A stretch of DNA of 55,747 nucleotides from Batkoa obscura (GCA_030770535.1 JASVEC010000108.1:1-55747), one strand, 5' to 3'. Positions 39,143 to 50,682 are shown, counted from the stretch's first letter. Program-made: numbers and translations. Notes: a model not told the origin generated them from the letters alone.

Positions 39143-39238
39143 GGGGATATATTTTGTGTTTAAGAGTTTTATTAGCAATTTTTTCGCCCAGATAGTGCTT
39201 AAAAGATGGAAAAAGTAATGCAGTAAAAAAACACCCTC
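39143..39238 (+). mobile_element. MITE copy M (96 bp), TSD ATAT
   Basis: Starts GGGGATATATTTTGTGTTTA and ends AACACCCTC; ATAT at 39139-39142 and 39239-39242. Confidence 0.88.
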
Positions 39239-39265
39239 ATATCTTGCTCTTTTAGTGAAGCATAT

Positions 39266-39364
39266 GGGGATGTATTTTTATGTTTAAGAATTTTACTGAC
39301 ATATTTTCCACTCAAATAGCGCTTAAAAAATGGAAAAAATAATGAAGTCAAAAAAAACACTCCC
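39266..39364 (+). mobile_element. MITE copy N (99 bp), TSD ATAT
   Basis: Starts GGGGATGTATTTTTATGTTT and ends AACACTCCC; ATAT at 39262-39265 and 39365-39368. Only 27 bases after copy M, same orientation. Confidence 0.9.
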
Positions 39365-40174
39365 ATATGATTCAAGATATCAGTTATTGACATCAAACAA
39401 CATAAGTAAATCACCATCAATACATAGGGGCAATACAATTATTGTATTATTAAATTTCAAGTGAATTTACTTGCATGCTTTATATTATACGATATGATAA
39501 TAAATGTAAAATCGTATAAAAATGGTAACTAATCAATATACTATAACCTGGGTAAAAAACATATTTAGTATTCAAATTGTTAATCAATGTATTGTCTGAT
39601 TTATAATTATTTAAATTTTTAATTGAAATTGATGTAAATGTTGAATGTGATGTAATCGAATCTAGATGAAAATAATAATATGGTAGGTCAAAGCGGGATA
39701 TTTTATTAATAAAACATACATTTCTAATTTAAAATTTCGATGGTTAGTAAAGTAAAAATGAGACTTTAAGGGTTTTATAAGTTTCAGGAATTGAAGTTAA
39801 ATGCAAGATTTTCGAAACACAAGAATAAGGTAGAAGCATAAGAATAAAATAACAAGCTTATATTCGTATATCTAGAAAAATCATACTTATAAAACAATCA
39901 ATTCGATACTTAAAATTATTTTAAAATTTATTGAATTTCATTTCTTTGATCCTATCAACTAATTTTCAACCATCAAAAATATACCTTTTAATATCTATTA
40001 ATAAGCCCATGGAAATAGTAATTAAGAATGTGTATAACTGATCCACCTTATCATTTTAGCCGAGACTGTACTATTTAATTAATCTTCTCATTTCAACCGA
40101 GTATATATACTTGTTTTTTTGTTATTTAGGCTAATTACTCTTTAAACAACATTGAGAGAAGTTTCAAGTGACTA

Positions 40175-40270
40175 TTCCCAAAACCTAATTTATTTAGTAA
40201 AACACGATTTTTTATTACTAAATAAAGTAAATAAACATCGTGTTTTACTAAATAAATCAAGTTTTGGGAA
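40175..40270. repeat. Large hairpin: 34-bp arms, 28-base loop
   Basis: Arm 40175-40208 (TTCCCAAAACCTAATTTATT...) and arm 40237-40270 are reverse complements at 32 of 34 positions. The loop is itself A/T-rich with TTTATTAC facing GTAAATAAA. It does not match the GGGG MITE family. It could be a fold-back MITE, a cruciform or a structured transcript; no target duplication is clear. Confidence 0.85.
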
Positions 40271-40450
40271 CAACAACCTGGGATCTTTCCTAGTGTAAAT
40301 AATCAAAGGTCAATGATTTCACTTACTAAGATTACTTTGATATTAATAAAAAGATATTTTAGTTTTTAATAGCTTGATGTTAGGACTAGTTGATCAAAAA
40401 GCAAGTTTCAGATATCATTGAGTATAAAACATAAGTATTTATTTATATTA

Positions 40451-40510
40451 ATATTAAATATATACATCTAATATTAAATATATACATCTAATATTAAATA
40501 AATATATCTA
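40451..40510. repeat. Tandem repeat, 20-bp unit x 3
   Basis: Unit ATATTAAATATATACATCTA occurs twice exactly and a third time with small changes, 400 bases upstream of the sugar porter start. Confidence 0.85.
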
Positions 40511-40912
40511 ATATTAATTTATTTTATTTAAAAATAAAAAATGACTTTCAGCAAGTTAGTTGCGCAACACTGCTAATATTGAAGATTGAAATAAAAAAGT
40601 ATTAATCAAGGGTAAAATTGAAGATGATAAGAATAGTTAATTATAATAAAATATATGGTGTTTAAGTGCTGTGATTTATAATAAAAATTAAGGAGCAATG
40701 TGTCGGCTAATTTTACCATTTTATTAGTATAAGTTATGTGAGATCATTATAAAAAAACTAATGAATTTATCCAAAAAGTATAAAAATAAAATACTATAAT
40801 GAATAGTATATAAATACTCTCAAATCGAATCTCATCTACATATAAAAAATCAAAAAAACAATCATTACATTTTAATTGTATATAAACTAATATTGCATAT
40901 TCCAATTCAAAA

Positions 40913-42478
40913 ATGTTGAAAAATGGGGATATACTTACACATGAAGCTAAAGATTCACGAGAAATGAAAGTGAACCAATATCTAATTGTAACCTGTTCTT
41001 TAGCCGCTTTGTCCACTTTTAATGTTGGTTATAATATTGGCGTGGGTAACATTGTAGAACATAAAATTCGTATATGTGATCAACAAATTTATGATAGCCA
41101 AGGTTTTCCAGATTGTTTGCCTGCTGGAGAATTATTATGGTATAATTACTGATAATTGTATTTATAATAGAATGTAACTAATAAGATTTCAGGGGTGTCA
41201 TTATCAGTTTATTGGCTTTAGGTGGATTATGTGGAGCTATATTGGCTAGCAAATTATTGGTTTGGTTTGGTAGAAGAAACGCTATTTTATTTAACAATAT
41301 ATTTTATATTGTTGGTGGTATTTTAATTGGTACTTCTACCACTCTTGGCCAATTTGGAGTTGGACGATTTATTTGTGGTATGGGGTGGTAATTATATTAT
41401 CATATTTAATATAAGTTATAAATGTTAACTATTTTAATAATAGTGGTGTTTCTCTTGTAACCGTCTCTACTTATATCGGTGAAGTGGCCACTCATAAAGG
41501 CCATGGAGCTTTGGGTAGTTATTTTATTTTATATAGTATTATGAATGCTAATTTTATATTTTAGGTGGAATTTTTCAAATTATGTTAGTAACAGGAGTAT
41601 TTTTATCTCATGGATTTAGTATTCCATTGAATTATGCCCCTGGATGGCGTGTATTATTTGCTATTACTGGTATACCATCACTTATCCAATTAGGTTTATT
41701 CCCATTCTGTGTTGAAACACCAGCTTATTTGATTTCTCAAGGGAAATTAGATCAAGCTAAAGAAAATTTAATTAAATTAAGAAGTGGGTATGATACAACT
41801 CAAGAATTTCAAGATTTAGTTGATAGACAAAATAAACTCAACGGAGGTCAAAAAGTTAATCCATACAAGGTCATCTTAAATAACAAAAAGTTATTAAAGC
41901 ATATGTTAATATGTATAATGGTACATATTGCTCAACAATGGTGCGGTATTAATGGTATTTTATTTTATTCCGCTACAATTTTCTCCCTCGCTTTTGGTAA
42001 AGAAAATGCCGCTTATTTAGCTTTAGGAACGGATGCAGTCTTCATCTTATTTACTCTTGTTTTCATCCTTATTGCTGATCGATTAAGTCGTAAATGGTTA
42101 ATGATCATTACTTTAATTAGCACTGCAATTTGTTCCATTCTAGTAACTGTTGGCTTAAAATTAGCGATTGATGTCATGGTAGCCGTCTTTATCTTCATCT
42201 TTATTGCTATCTTTGCTTTGGGAATTGGACCAATTCCATGGATGATTGTATCGGAATTATTCCCAAGTGATCAATTGCCAGCTGCAAGTGGAGTAGCTAT
42301 GGCTACTAATTGGTTATTTAACTTTATATTTACTTTAGTTTTCCCTTCTATTTTGAAACAAGTTGAAGCTTTTACTTTCCTTATATTTGCTGTTATTGCT
42401 ATTGTATTTGCGGCTGGTGTTTTATTCTTTGTTCCTGAAACCAAAGGTAAAACTATTGATCAGCTTTTAGAAGGCTAG
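40913..42478 (+). CDS. MFS sugar porter (hexose transporter family)
   Basis: Four exons (40913-41139, 41193-41387, 41444-41514, 41565-42478) give 468 residues, the family length. Visible marks: GYNIGVGN in helix 1, FGRRNAILFNN after helix 2, GRFICGMGCGVSLVTVSTYIGEVA in helices 4-5 (cited as two parts), the ESPR-like VETPAYL, the QQWCGINGILFYS motif of helix 7 that contacts sugar in GLUT proteins, IADRLSRKWLM, GIGPIPWMIVSELFP in helix 10, and the terminal PETKGKTIDQLLE. Twelve helices are expected at the plasma membrane. The Arg of loop 8-9 is shifted compared with the usual D-x-x-GRR-x motif. Substrate is probably a hexose, by family. Exon joins are all in phase. Confidence 0.93.
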
Positions 42479-42663
42479 ATAATGAATTATTACATTTTAA
42501 TTTCTTATTTCATTATCCTGCTCTAATCTATTCGACTCTACAATTACACTTGTTAAATTATCAAATAAAGCTTAGTCTTTTCTCTAAAATATTTGATTTA
42601 CCACGATTTTAATTTTTAACACTTTGTAAAGATACTTAAAATCTCAACTTTAGTAACTTTGTT

Positions 42664-43134
42664 GGGGTTGTCCGGATTGGTTTTATAATTTACTTGGAAG
42701 TTAATTCAAATTTAAAATTTTTAAATCTGTGTCTAATGTGACAATTAAACCTAAAAAGCCTAAAATTAAATGTCTCTATTTAAAACTTATTTTAATTGTT
42801 TCCTTTTCTTGAATAGCTGATTTTCCTAGTTATATTTTTTATGTTATTTCTGTTAGATATTTAATAGATATATAATATATATGATTATATAATTACATAG
42901 ATACAGTTATTTAACATTATTTTTGTTGAAATAAAAGTAAAATCCAAACTTTCATAACTAAACTTCGAAATGGGATTTTTGAAAATTTTAATATAATAGG
43001 GAGGAGCACACAATACAAACATTGTAATTCATTTACGTCAATTTTAGGAGCTACTTATAATAACCCAAGGTTTATGGAATTTTATAATAAAAAAAATAAT
43101 GATAGTAAATATTCATCAGATAATATATATATAT
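42664..43134 (+). mobile_element. Internally deleted, truncated derivative of the 2.4-kb transposon
   Basis: Starts GGGGTTGTCCGGATTGGTTT and follows the left part of the full element to the sequence GGAATTTTATAATAAAA (about 43090), then jumps to the sequence around the transposase intron (GATAGTAAATATTCATCAGA). The deletion joins two short similar A-rich stretches. At 43130-43134 it is interrupted by the left end of copy 2; the rest is missing. It is more diverged from copy 1 than copy 2 is, so it is older. Confidence 0.85.
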
Positions 43135-45557
43135 GGGGCTGTCCTAATTGGTTTCAGAATCTACTTAGAAATTAATCCAAATTTAAAATTCCAAGTTTGT
43201 ATTCAATATAACGGTTAAATCTAAAAAGCCTAAAATTAAATGTCTCTATTTAAAACTTATTTTAATTGTTTCCTTTTCTTGAATAGCTAATTTTCCTAAC
43301 TATATATTTTATGTTAGTTCTGTTAGATATTTAACAGATATATAATATATAACTATATAATTATATAATTATATAATTATATAAATACAGTTATTTGACT
43401 TTATTTTTTGTTGAAATAAAAATAAAATGCAAACTTTCATAACTAAACTTCGAAATGGAATTTTTGAAAACTTCAATACAATAAGGGAGGAGTACACAAC
43501 ATAAACATTGTAATTCATTTACATCAATTTTAAGAGCTACTTATAACAACCCAAGGTTCATGGAATTTTATAATAAAACAAAACAAAGAAAAGATATATT
43601 ATCAAAGTTTACTATCGATAACAATAAACTTAATCAAGTAATGTATAAAATTAGTGCTTTAAGGGAAACAGGAAACAAAAACCAGCAAGTAGCGTTATTA
43701 TCAACTATAGCTTCAGTATATTCTTTTGATGAATGTAAGAGTTTTGGGTTTAATATAAATAGAAATCAATATGATTATTCAAAAACAAGTAATAATAATA
43801 AAATATCAACATTAAAGCCTATTATTAAAAATACAAAAAAATTAAAGATGACCAAATTGAAACTATCATACAATATTTACTAAATGATTCAACTATTTCA
43901 TCAATATTTAATAAAAAAAATAACGATAGTAAATATTCATCAGATAATATATATATTAAATAAAAGTAGAAGAATGATCTAAGAGATAAAGCAGTAGCTA
44001 GGTCAACGTTCTTTAAATATATACCAAGTAATTTCAAAAATCCAGCAAGAAAAACGGATCTATGTAATATATGTACCCAGTATACAGTTAGAAAAAAGTT
44101 ATTTGAAAATAAAATAAATACAGCAAAAAACAAAGCAGAGATACAAGAAATTTTCAACGAAGAAGAAAAATTATACAAATTACATAAATTCTGTGTTGAC
44201 ACTCAAAAAAACACATTTAATGAAACTATCAAAAAATTAAATAACAAAAGTTGTATAATAGTTTTAGATTTTAAACAAAATATGGAAATAGGGACAAGAC
44301 CAGATTCAATAAATCTAGATCATTATAATAAACAAGCTATATCAGTATTAGGTTTTGGTGTATTATATTTAAAAGATGATAAAACAATAGGCAAAGTTTA
44401 CTTTGATTATTTATCTGAAATATTGAATCATGATTCAGCATATGCAGGAGATTGTTTAATCGATTTAATCTCTACAGAGCTTCTATTTAAAAAGTTTACA
44501 AAAATTAATATATGGGCAGATACAGGAAATCATTTTAGATCCCAAGAGTTTCTACACTATATGTTTAAAGAAATTCATAAAATAAATAGTAGTTTGAATG
44601 TTAATCTTAATTTTTTTGCTGAGCATCATGGAAAAAGTATAGTTGATGGACATTTTGGAAACCTTTCAAAATGGAAAAGTAGTTTTGAAGCGTTAGGTAA
44701 AATAGAAGATATCGATCAATTAATTTCAAGATTTGAGGCTTTTATTTGCGAGCATAATAAAATTAATAACTCGACTGTTAATAATGGGAAAACAGATATA
44801 ATTTTTAAAAAGTATAAAAGAAACAAAAATACAAAAAGAATAATAGAGATGCAGGGCATTAAGAAGTATTTACATTTTATTAAACATAACAATAAACTAC
44901 ATTGTTATCCAGTATCTGATACATCAAAAAAAAGCGATATAGTTCCAATTAAAGTTATAGAGTCTATAGAAAACAGAAAAATTAAAAGATCAATCCCAGC
45001 TTACCTTACGAAGATAACAGAGAATTTAAAAATTTCGATATTTACTAAGCAAGTAAGTAGTTTGTTGAATGATAGAAATAGATTGCTAAATGTTAAGATT
45101 ACTTAAGTTATTAATAGCTAAGTTAATAAATAGTCAAAGAACAAGTAACTGTAATAATATGTAAAAACTACTATTACTTGTACTATATAGGGATGGTTAA
45201 TTATAGTTTTGGGGCTGACCACTCCCTCCCATGCAGCTATTTATTAACTTGGCAATATATTAATAATGTAATTATAACATTAAAATAGTTTATTTATTTG
45301 ATAATAAATCTACAATGTTGGTTATAAAGCAGTTGGTAGTAAATATTTCTTAATTAAGCTTTATAAGAACATGTATTTAAGATCTAGTAGAAATTCAACT
45401 AACTTACAGTATGAGCTATAATAGAATGATTTAGAACTGTGTTTGGGTACTTTTGTTTTAATAAAAGATGTGATTTTATAGAATTTTAAGCGAAGTTTTT
45501 AAAATACAAAATTTTTCAAAAATTGGATAAAATAATGAAACTAATTCAGACAACCCC
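43135..45557 (+). mobile_element. DNA transposon, GGGG-TIR family, full-length copy 2 (2423 bp)
   Basis: Left end GGGGCTGTCCTAATTGGTTT, right end AGACAACCCC. Nearly identical to copy 1 from end to end; differences include an extra AATTATAT unit in the leader. ATAT precedes the left end but TTAT follows the right end, so the target duplication is not intact, consistent with insertion into, and later loss of, part of the older derivative next to it. Confidence 0.9.
43427..45106 (+). pseudogene. Transposase gene of copy 2, two single-base indels
   Basis: Same gene as 32295-33974. Compared with copy 1 it has one extra A at about 43482 (AATAAGGG against AATAGGG) and one missing A at about 43840 in an A-run, so the reading frame is open in pieces, including the whole 274-residue C-terminal part from 44282. 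That part differs from copy 1 by a single residue (aspartate to histidine at the VDGxFGN motif). Copy 2 is probably inactive in its 5' half unless the indels are sequencing errors. Confidence 0.8.
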
Positions 45558-45743
45558 TTATATTTAAAGTCTATAAAAGCATAAGAAAGTCCTGTTGTTA
45601 CTATTTTTATTTAAAAAAGTTATTAAACAAGCAATGTATATAAAATTCTAAGTTTTTTAAGTTCAAAAGCGCAGCTGTCCCTTCTAGAAAGTTGAATGGG
45701 CTTCTTTATTGAGATATTAGCCATGAGTACAAATGATAATTTA

Positions 45744-45854
45744 GGGGTGAGTTACTCTAGTGGTTGGCTGCTCTCAACCGTTATCCGACTCACCTGAGAA
45801 GCCAAACCTTCGATTCCTTAGGTAGGCTTCGTTCTGAAAGTAAATAAATAAATA
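45744..45854 (+). repeat. tRNA-derived SINE-like unit
   Basis: The head GGGGTGAGTTACTCTAGTGG resembles a pol III A box region, and CCTTCGATTCC at about 45807 resembles a B box (consensus GGTTCGANTCC). The spacing of about 55 bases fits a tRNA. It lacks a credible acceptor stem and CCA region and is followed by a TAAATAAATAAA tail, as in SINEs. Not a functional tRNA. Confidence 0.5.
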
Positions 45855-46084
45855 CAACTTTGGGTCTCCTATACAACTTGCAAAAATCTTCATAATCTAG
45901 AAAAAGCTATTGCAACTTCCACATCTTATCATAAAATAAAAACACACTACAACTTGCAGAGATGAATTTTTTTGCTAAAGTCTAAATCTGACGAGCTATC
46001 CCTTCAAATTTAACCCAGTTAAGCAAAACTTTTGATCCAACTTTTTTGGAGAAAAACTTCAATATAAAAATTTCAAACAATTCA

Positions 46085-46640
46085 GTATTAAAGTAGTTAA
46101 CCATCCTTGGTTATCTTATGAAACAACTTAGAGTTATGGCGCTCAATTCCCACCTTGCTAAGAATCTACAGAAGTGGTTTAATCAAAACTGTTGCTCAAT
46201 TTTATACAAACCTACCTCCCCTCCTCATTCAACTTTCTTAACATGGCCTAAATTCAATTGAGCAGTGAATTTGGTAAAAATGTTTAATTGGGCTTTCTCT
46301 ATCAAAAACAAGATTCATATATACAAACCTGAAGTGGATTTATACTGCCCATATTGTAGTTCACTTGAAGACTCAGTTGAGTATCGATTCTCTACATGCT
46401 TCAGTAGCCAAAACCTGTGGTATCATAACATCTTGGCTATTCATTGTTTCCACATAATTATATATATGATATTGATGATATTGTTGCTTACTTTTCCAAC
46501 TTCCATCCTACCTTCTTATCTTTCTTTTTTACAAAAGAGACTAGTTCCTTTGGCTCAGACCATATTTACTGAATGATGGATCGCTTGAGAATAGGATTTC
46601 AGTTTTGCTGAGCTCCAATTAGTAAAGAACTACAATCGTA
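46085..46640 (+). mobile_element. LINE (non-LTR retrotransposon) 3' fragment
   Basis: A translated stretch at 46265-46576 contains WAFSIKNKIHIYK, then CPYCSSLEDSVEYRF and a later Cys and Trp, the zinc-knuckle-like region found after reverse transcriptase in LINEs. Similarity continues upstream at least to about 46200 across a stop. No 5' part of the element is present. It lies next to the SINE-like unit. Confidence 0.55.
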
Positions 46641-46971
46641 GAAATATTATCACGTCTTGGCCATTTAATCCTATTATTTAATTGACTTTATTATATTAAT
46701 AAAGTTGTTATTTGGGATCCATCTCCTTTAAATTAAAAACAACGCATACAGAAGTTCGACTTTGATTAATAAATATAACTATAGTAGCTTCTTAGCAAGT
46801 TAAACTTATTTTTAAAATCAATGGACATTCGAACAAATTAGTTTAACTAGTTTTTAATATTTTGAAAGTTATTATGTAATACAGTGGCCTCCGAATTTGT
46901 TTTAAATTATATTAAATATTTATTAAAAAGAAACAACTTAAGTTTGAACCTATATGATCCACATATTAGTA

Positions 46972-48474
46972 TTAGGCTTTAAAGGCTTTGTCGGTAGCAT
47001 CTACTTCGGCAGATTCTCCATTCATCTCTTCAAGCGATTTGCCTTTACCATCAATACCATATTTGAACCAGAACAAAGACATCAATAAACCTGTAGCTAA
47101 GAAACCAGCAATACATACTGCTGATCCAACAACGTCTCTTTTTCCTTCGGGATCATAAATACCAAGTAAAATATAAGGGGCTACAGCTGCAATGACTCGA
47201 CCAGCAGCTACTGAAACTCCAATACCAGTAGCACGCAAATGGGTTGGGAAGGCTTCAGTGATAGCTGGATATACAGTACCCATAACAGCAAAGTAAGAAA
47301 AGATGTAATAGCAATGCGCACCTTGGATAGCTGCTTTGACATTAGAAGAATAATAAGCTGGAATAAGCACTATAGATGCGATAATGGCATTGGTATAAAC
47401 AATTGGCAAAAGGAATTTTCTACCAATTTTGTCAATCAAATAAGCAGCAACTATATAGGAGGCAATAGAACAAATAGTACCATATAAATATGTCAATGAA
47501 ACGTCACCATCTTTGATATTAGCATTATCGAATACACCTAAAGACATAAGATTGGATTCACCATAATCAGCAAATGCTTGGGATGCGTTCATGATCATAC
47601 CAAATGCACAACGGAATGGGTATTTAACAAATAAACTTTTAACAACAGCAAACCAAGACATCTTTTCATGTGGCTTATAAGCAATCAAATTCTCACATAG
47701 TGGAGTTTCAAATTTGTTATTAGCTTGACCAGAAGACATTTCAATAAATGTAACTACCTCCTCAGCTTCTTGGTAACGAGACTGAGATAATAACCAACGG
47801 GGGGATTCGGGAAGTTTATGCCTTACAATTAAAACAAAAACAGCAGCTAATCCACCAATGGCAAACCCAATTCTCCAATTGTAAGATTTGTCTAAATATT
47901 GTAAAATAGGATATTGGATGGCATTAGCAACTAAAGCACCTACAACCCAAAAACTCATAACAATTGTATTGACTTTACCACGATGCTTCGATGGAATGAA
48001 CTCAGAAATAGTAGAATTTACAGCAGTATATTCAGCACCAACACCAACAGCAGTTAAGAAACGAAATACCAAAAAGAAAGGATAATGGAAGGAAGCGGCG
48101 GTAATACAAGTCATCAAAGAGTAAAATAAAATAGTAACAACAAAAGAAAGCTTTCTTCCAAATCTATCACCGAAATAACCAAAACCTAAAGCACCAACTA
48201 AAGCACCCATTAACCATACGGTAGTAATGGCACCAGCTCCTTGGGCATTGACGTTGAAATATAATTTCAAATTTTTAAGCATAGAAGATACAACAGTAAT
48301 CTCAAAAGAATCAAAGGCCCAACCTACACCAAGGATAATAGTCAACTTTGTGTGCCAAGCACTCCAGTTGAGGTTATCTAAACGTTTAAATAAATGATTT
48401 GGGTCAACTTCATTTCCGATATTTTTATTATCCATATTGTGTTTGTCTTTGCTATCAAAAAGATAATTTTTCAA
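46972..48474 (-). CDS. MFS transporter of bacterial-like organic-solute symporter type
   Basis: Single exon, 500 residues; an in-frame ATG at 48435 (MDNKNIGNE) is an alternative start. The opening FKRLDNLNWSAWHTKLTII and GVGWAFDSFEITVV, then GYFGDRFGRK (motif A), GVGAEYTAVNSTISEFIPSK and LPESPRWLLS, match a bacterial MFS group whose members open with L-P-W-S-x-F-H-W and carry G-G-E-Y-A-A-I-N-S. Twelve helices; the C-terminus is acidic and hydrophilic (EEMNGESAEVDATDKAFKA). Bacterial relatives import organic acids, sugars or phosphorylated compounds; substrate unknown here. Codon choice is slightly less AT-extreme than that of neighbours, with several GGT, GCC and ACC codons, perhaps reflecting high expression. 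Related genes may exist in other fungi, so recent transfer is only a hypothesis. Confidence 0.85.
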   Translation of the reverse strand: MKNYLFDSKDKHNMDNKNIGNEVDPNHLFKRLDNLNWSAWHTKLTIILGVGWAFDSFEITVVSSMLKNLKLYFNVNAQGAGAITTVWLMGALVGALGFGYFGDRFGRKLSFVVTILFYSLMTCITAASFHYPFFLVFRFLTAVGVGAEYTAVNSTISEFIPSKHRGKVNTIVMSFWVVGALVANAIQYPILQYLDKSYNWRIGFAIGGLAAVFVLIVRHKLPESPRWLLSQSRYQEAEEVVTFIEMSSGQANNKFETPLCENLIAYKPHEKMSWFAVVKSLFVKYPFRCAFGMIMNASQAFADYGESNLMSLGVFDNANIKDGDVSLTYLYGTICSIASYIVAAYLIDKIGRKFLLPIVYTNAIIASIVLIPAYYSSNVKAAIQGAHCYYIFSYFAVMGTVYPAITEAFPTHLRATGIGVSVAAGRVIAAVAPYILLGIYDPEGKRDVVGSAVCIAGFLATGLLMSLFWFKYGIDGKGKSLEEMNGESAEVDATDKAFKA

Positions 48475-50583
48475 TGTAGTATTTTTCTATCCTTTTATAT
48501 GTTTTCACTTGATATAGCTTCTGATTTTAATTAATACTCCCATTTCCTTAAATGGAATCGACTTTCTTCAACTTGTTAAGTCCTTTTTTGTGCCTGTGAT
48601 GCATAAGATTCTGATGTTAAACTTTTTTCCAAAATAATACATAACAATCTATATTATTAAAATGACTTTGTCATAAAATAAATGAAAAGCTTTAACAGGG
48701 AAACTTTTAAATTAAAGTGAGCATTTAGGTTGGATGGGGTATTTAATTAGTTAAAGCCAAAGTAGATTTTATGATAAGGAATGATTTATTTTATGACAGA
48801 GTCACTTTAATAACAGCTTTTACTATAAAGCAAGAAGTTTCTGCAGTGCAATTTAATCACTTTAATGAGTTGTTTTCTAATTTGAGGATTGAATGAGTTA
48901 TCAATTCTAGGTATGGAATTGAGAACTTCAATACAAATTGGTTACCACTATTTCTTCACATGGAAGATGATTCGATATTTTAGTACATTTACAGGCCTAT
49001 AGCTTATAAATTATTCACTATAAGCTTAGAATTTTTTTTATTCCCTATAATAAAATTATGGTTAAAAATATTATTTTGATAAAATAGGATACTTTTTGAT
49101 TTAACTGAAAAAGAATTACTCTCATCTACTCCTTAATTATCTTGTGGTAATCGAGTAACTTTAATATTAAAAATTCAAGTGAAAAATTAAAAGTATCTTT
49201 TTTGTGTAACTAAATTAAACTTATTATTATGTTAATTAGATCAAGATAATGTATGAACCTTTAAGCTAAAGCTCAATAATGAATTTTTATTTTTTCATTT
49301 TTAGGATATTTTTAGATATTTTAACAATATAAATTATTATGAATCTCAATAATTTATTCTTTTGACATAAATGATGAAAAGGTATATCTCACTTTAAGCC
49401 TCTAATAAATAAACATAGAGAGCGTAAAAATCATTACTAAAAGCAACAATGATATAGGAGATGTAAATAGTTTTCCCGCATTTGATATTCTGCTAAATTT
49501 AAGAACAAATTTTAAGAATACTGATCATAACTAAAAGTAGAATTTTAAGTTTATTATGTTTTATTGGGGTTTTGTTGAGATTCAATTTTTTTACTATTTT
49601 TAACTAAAACAGTTATAAAAGTAAATATGCTACATTAGTTAACAATGCGAAATTTTTTTTGTTTTTTATACAATTATTGAATATATTATAATCTATATTA
49701 ATGTTACAAACACAGCGTTCCATACAAATATTCAAAATCCTTTAGATATTAAAATGATGATTAAGCTTAAGATAGTTGTTAAGCTCAAAGATAGCTTAAA
49801 GGATAATATTGAAAAAACTAATAAATGAATGTATAGATTTCATGTGTTTAATAATAGATAATTTTTATCACACATGAATAATTCAATCTATAAGAATGGG
49901 AATTATAAAAATCAGAAAGAAATAGTATATTGATATTTAACAGAGGAACAACTTATCAATTACAAATATCGATTTGATTGGCATCTAATAGAATAATTTA
50001 TCAAATACAAATATCGATCTACTCCAATTTAACAAAGGTTCTGGGTTCTTGAGGTTCTAATAGTTTTTTAAAAACTATTTCAAATAAATTACATTCAAAT
50101 GAGTGTATATGATAGGCCCAGTATCCATATGTACTTTACAATTCACTGTTTTCAAGGTGATTTTAAAGATACTTATAATAGAATAATCTAGAAACTAAAT
50201 TTCAACTAAAATTCATCATTCAATTTCAAGGCAATATAAATTAGTCAGGTAATATACGGTTAAATCGAAAAGCTGTAGTAAATTCTAATTTTAAATAGTT
50301 AATTATAAGTATGTTTTATAAATATCACAGAAGTTTTTTTAGTGCTCAAAACCTTTTGGATTTTGTCCTCTGTTTACTAAAGTTATTACTTAAACCAGGT
50401 AAGATAAGAAAAAGTCTCAAACTAGTCACTACATTTGAAAAACTGTTCATTTGCTCAAATGGATTAAAATCCTAAAATAACCACAAGAGGAAAACAATTT
50501 AAAAAGAGAGCTAGATAGCAAAAGTTTAAATTATTATAATAATTCATTTATTTTTTTATTTTAAAACTTTAACTGTGACTATT
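48475..50583. other. Upstream spacer of the MFS gene, no feature recognised
   Basis: AT-rich. A diffuse direct repeat (TTATCAATTACAAATATCGAT near 49950 and a similar block near 50000) is the only structure seen. Confidence 0.4.
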
Positions 50584-50682
50584 GGGAATGTATTTTTATA
50601 TTTAAGAATTTTACTAACAAATTTTCCGCTTAAATAGCGCTTAAAAAATGGAAAAAGTAATGAAGTCAAAAAAAACATCCCC
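50584..50682 (+). mobile_element. MITE copy O (99 bp)
   Basis: Starts GGGAATGTATTTTTATATTT and ends AACATCCCC. ATT on both sides; a full four-base duplication is not exact (TATT and ATTA). Confidence 0.85.

Larger units (their letters stand above)
36620..40912. other. 4.3-kb spacer between RSR1 and the sugar porter
   Basis: No gene supported. It holds MITE copies L, M and N, the second dispersed repeat, a strong hairpin at 40175-40270 and a 20-base tandem repeat. The first 1.6 kb (36620-38300) shows nothing recognisable. Confidence 0.5.

Noticed and set aside
39199-39438. 79-codon minus-strand open frame
   Set aside because: It reads across MITE copies M and N.
45744-45830. Functional tRNA gene
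   Set aside because: Only box-like sequences match; no acceptor stem pairing or normal anticodon arm, and a SINE-like tail follows.
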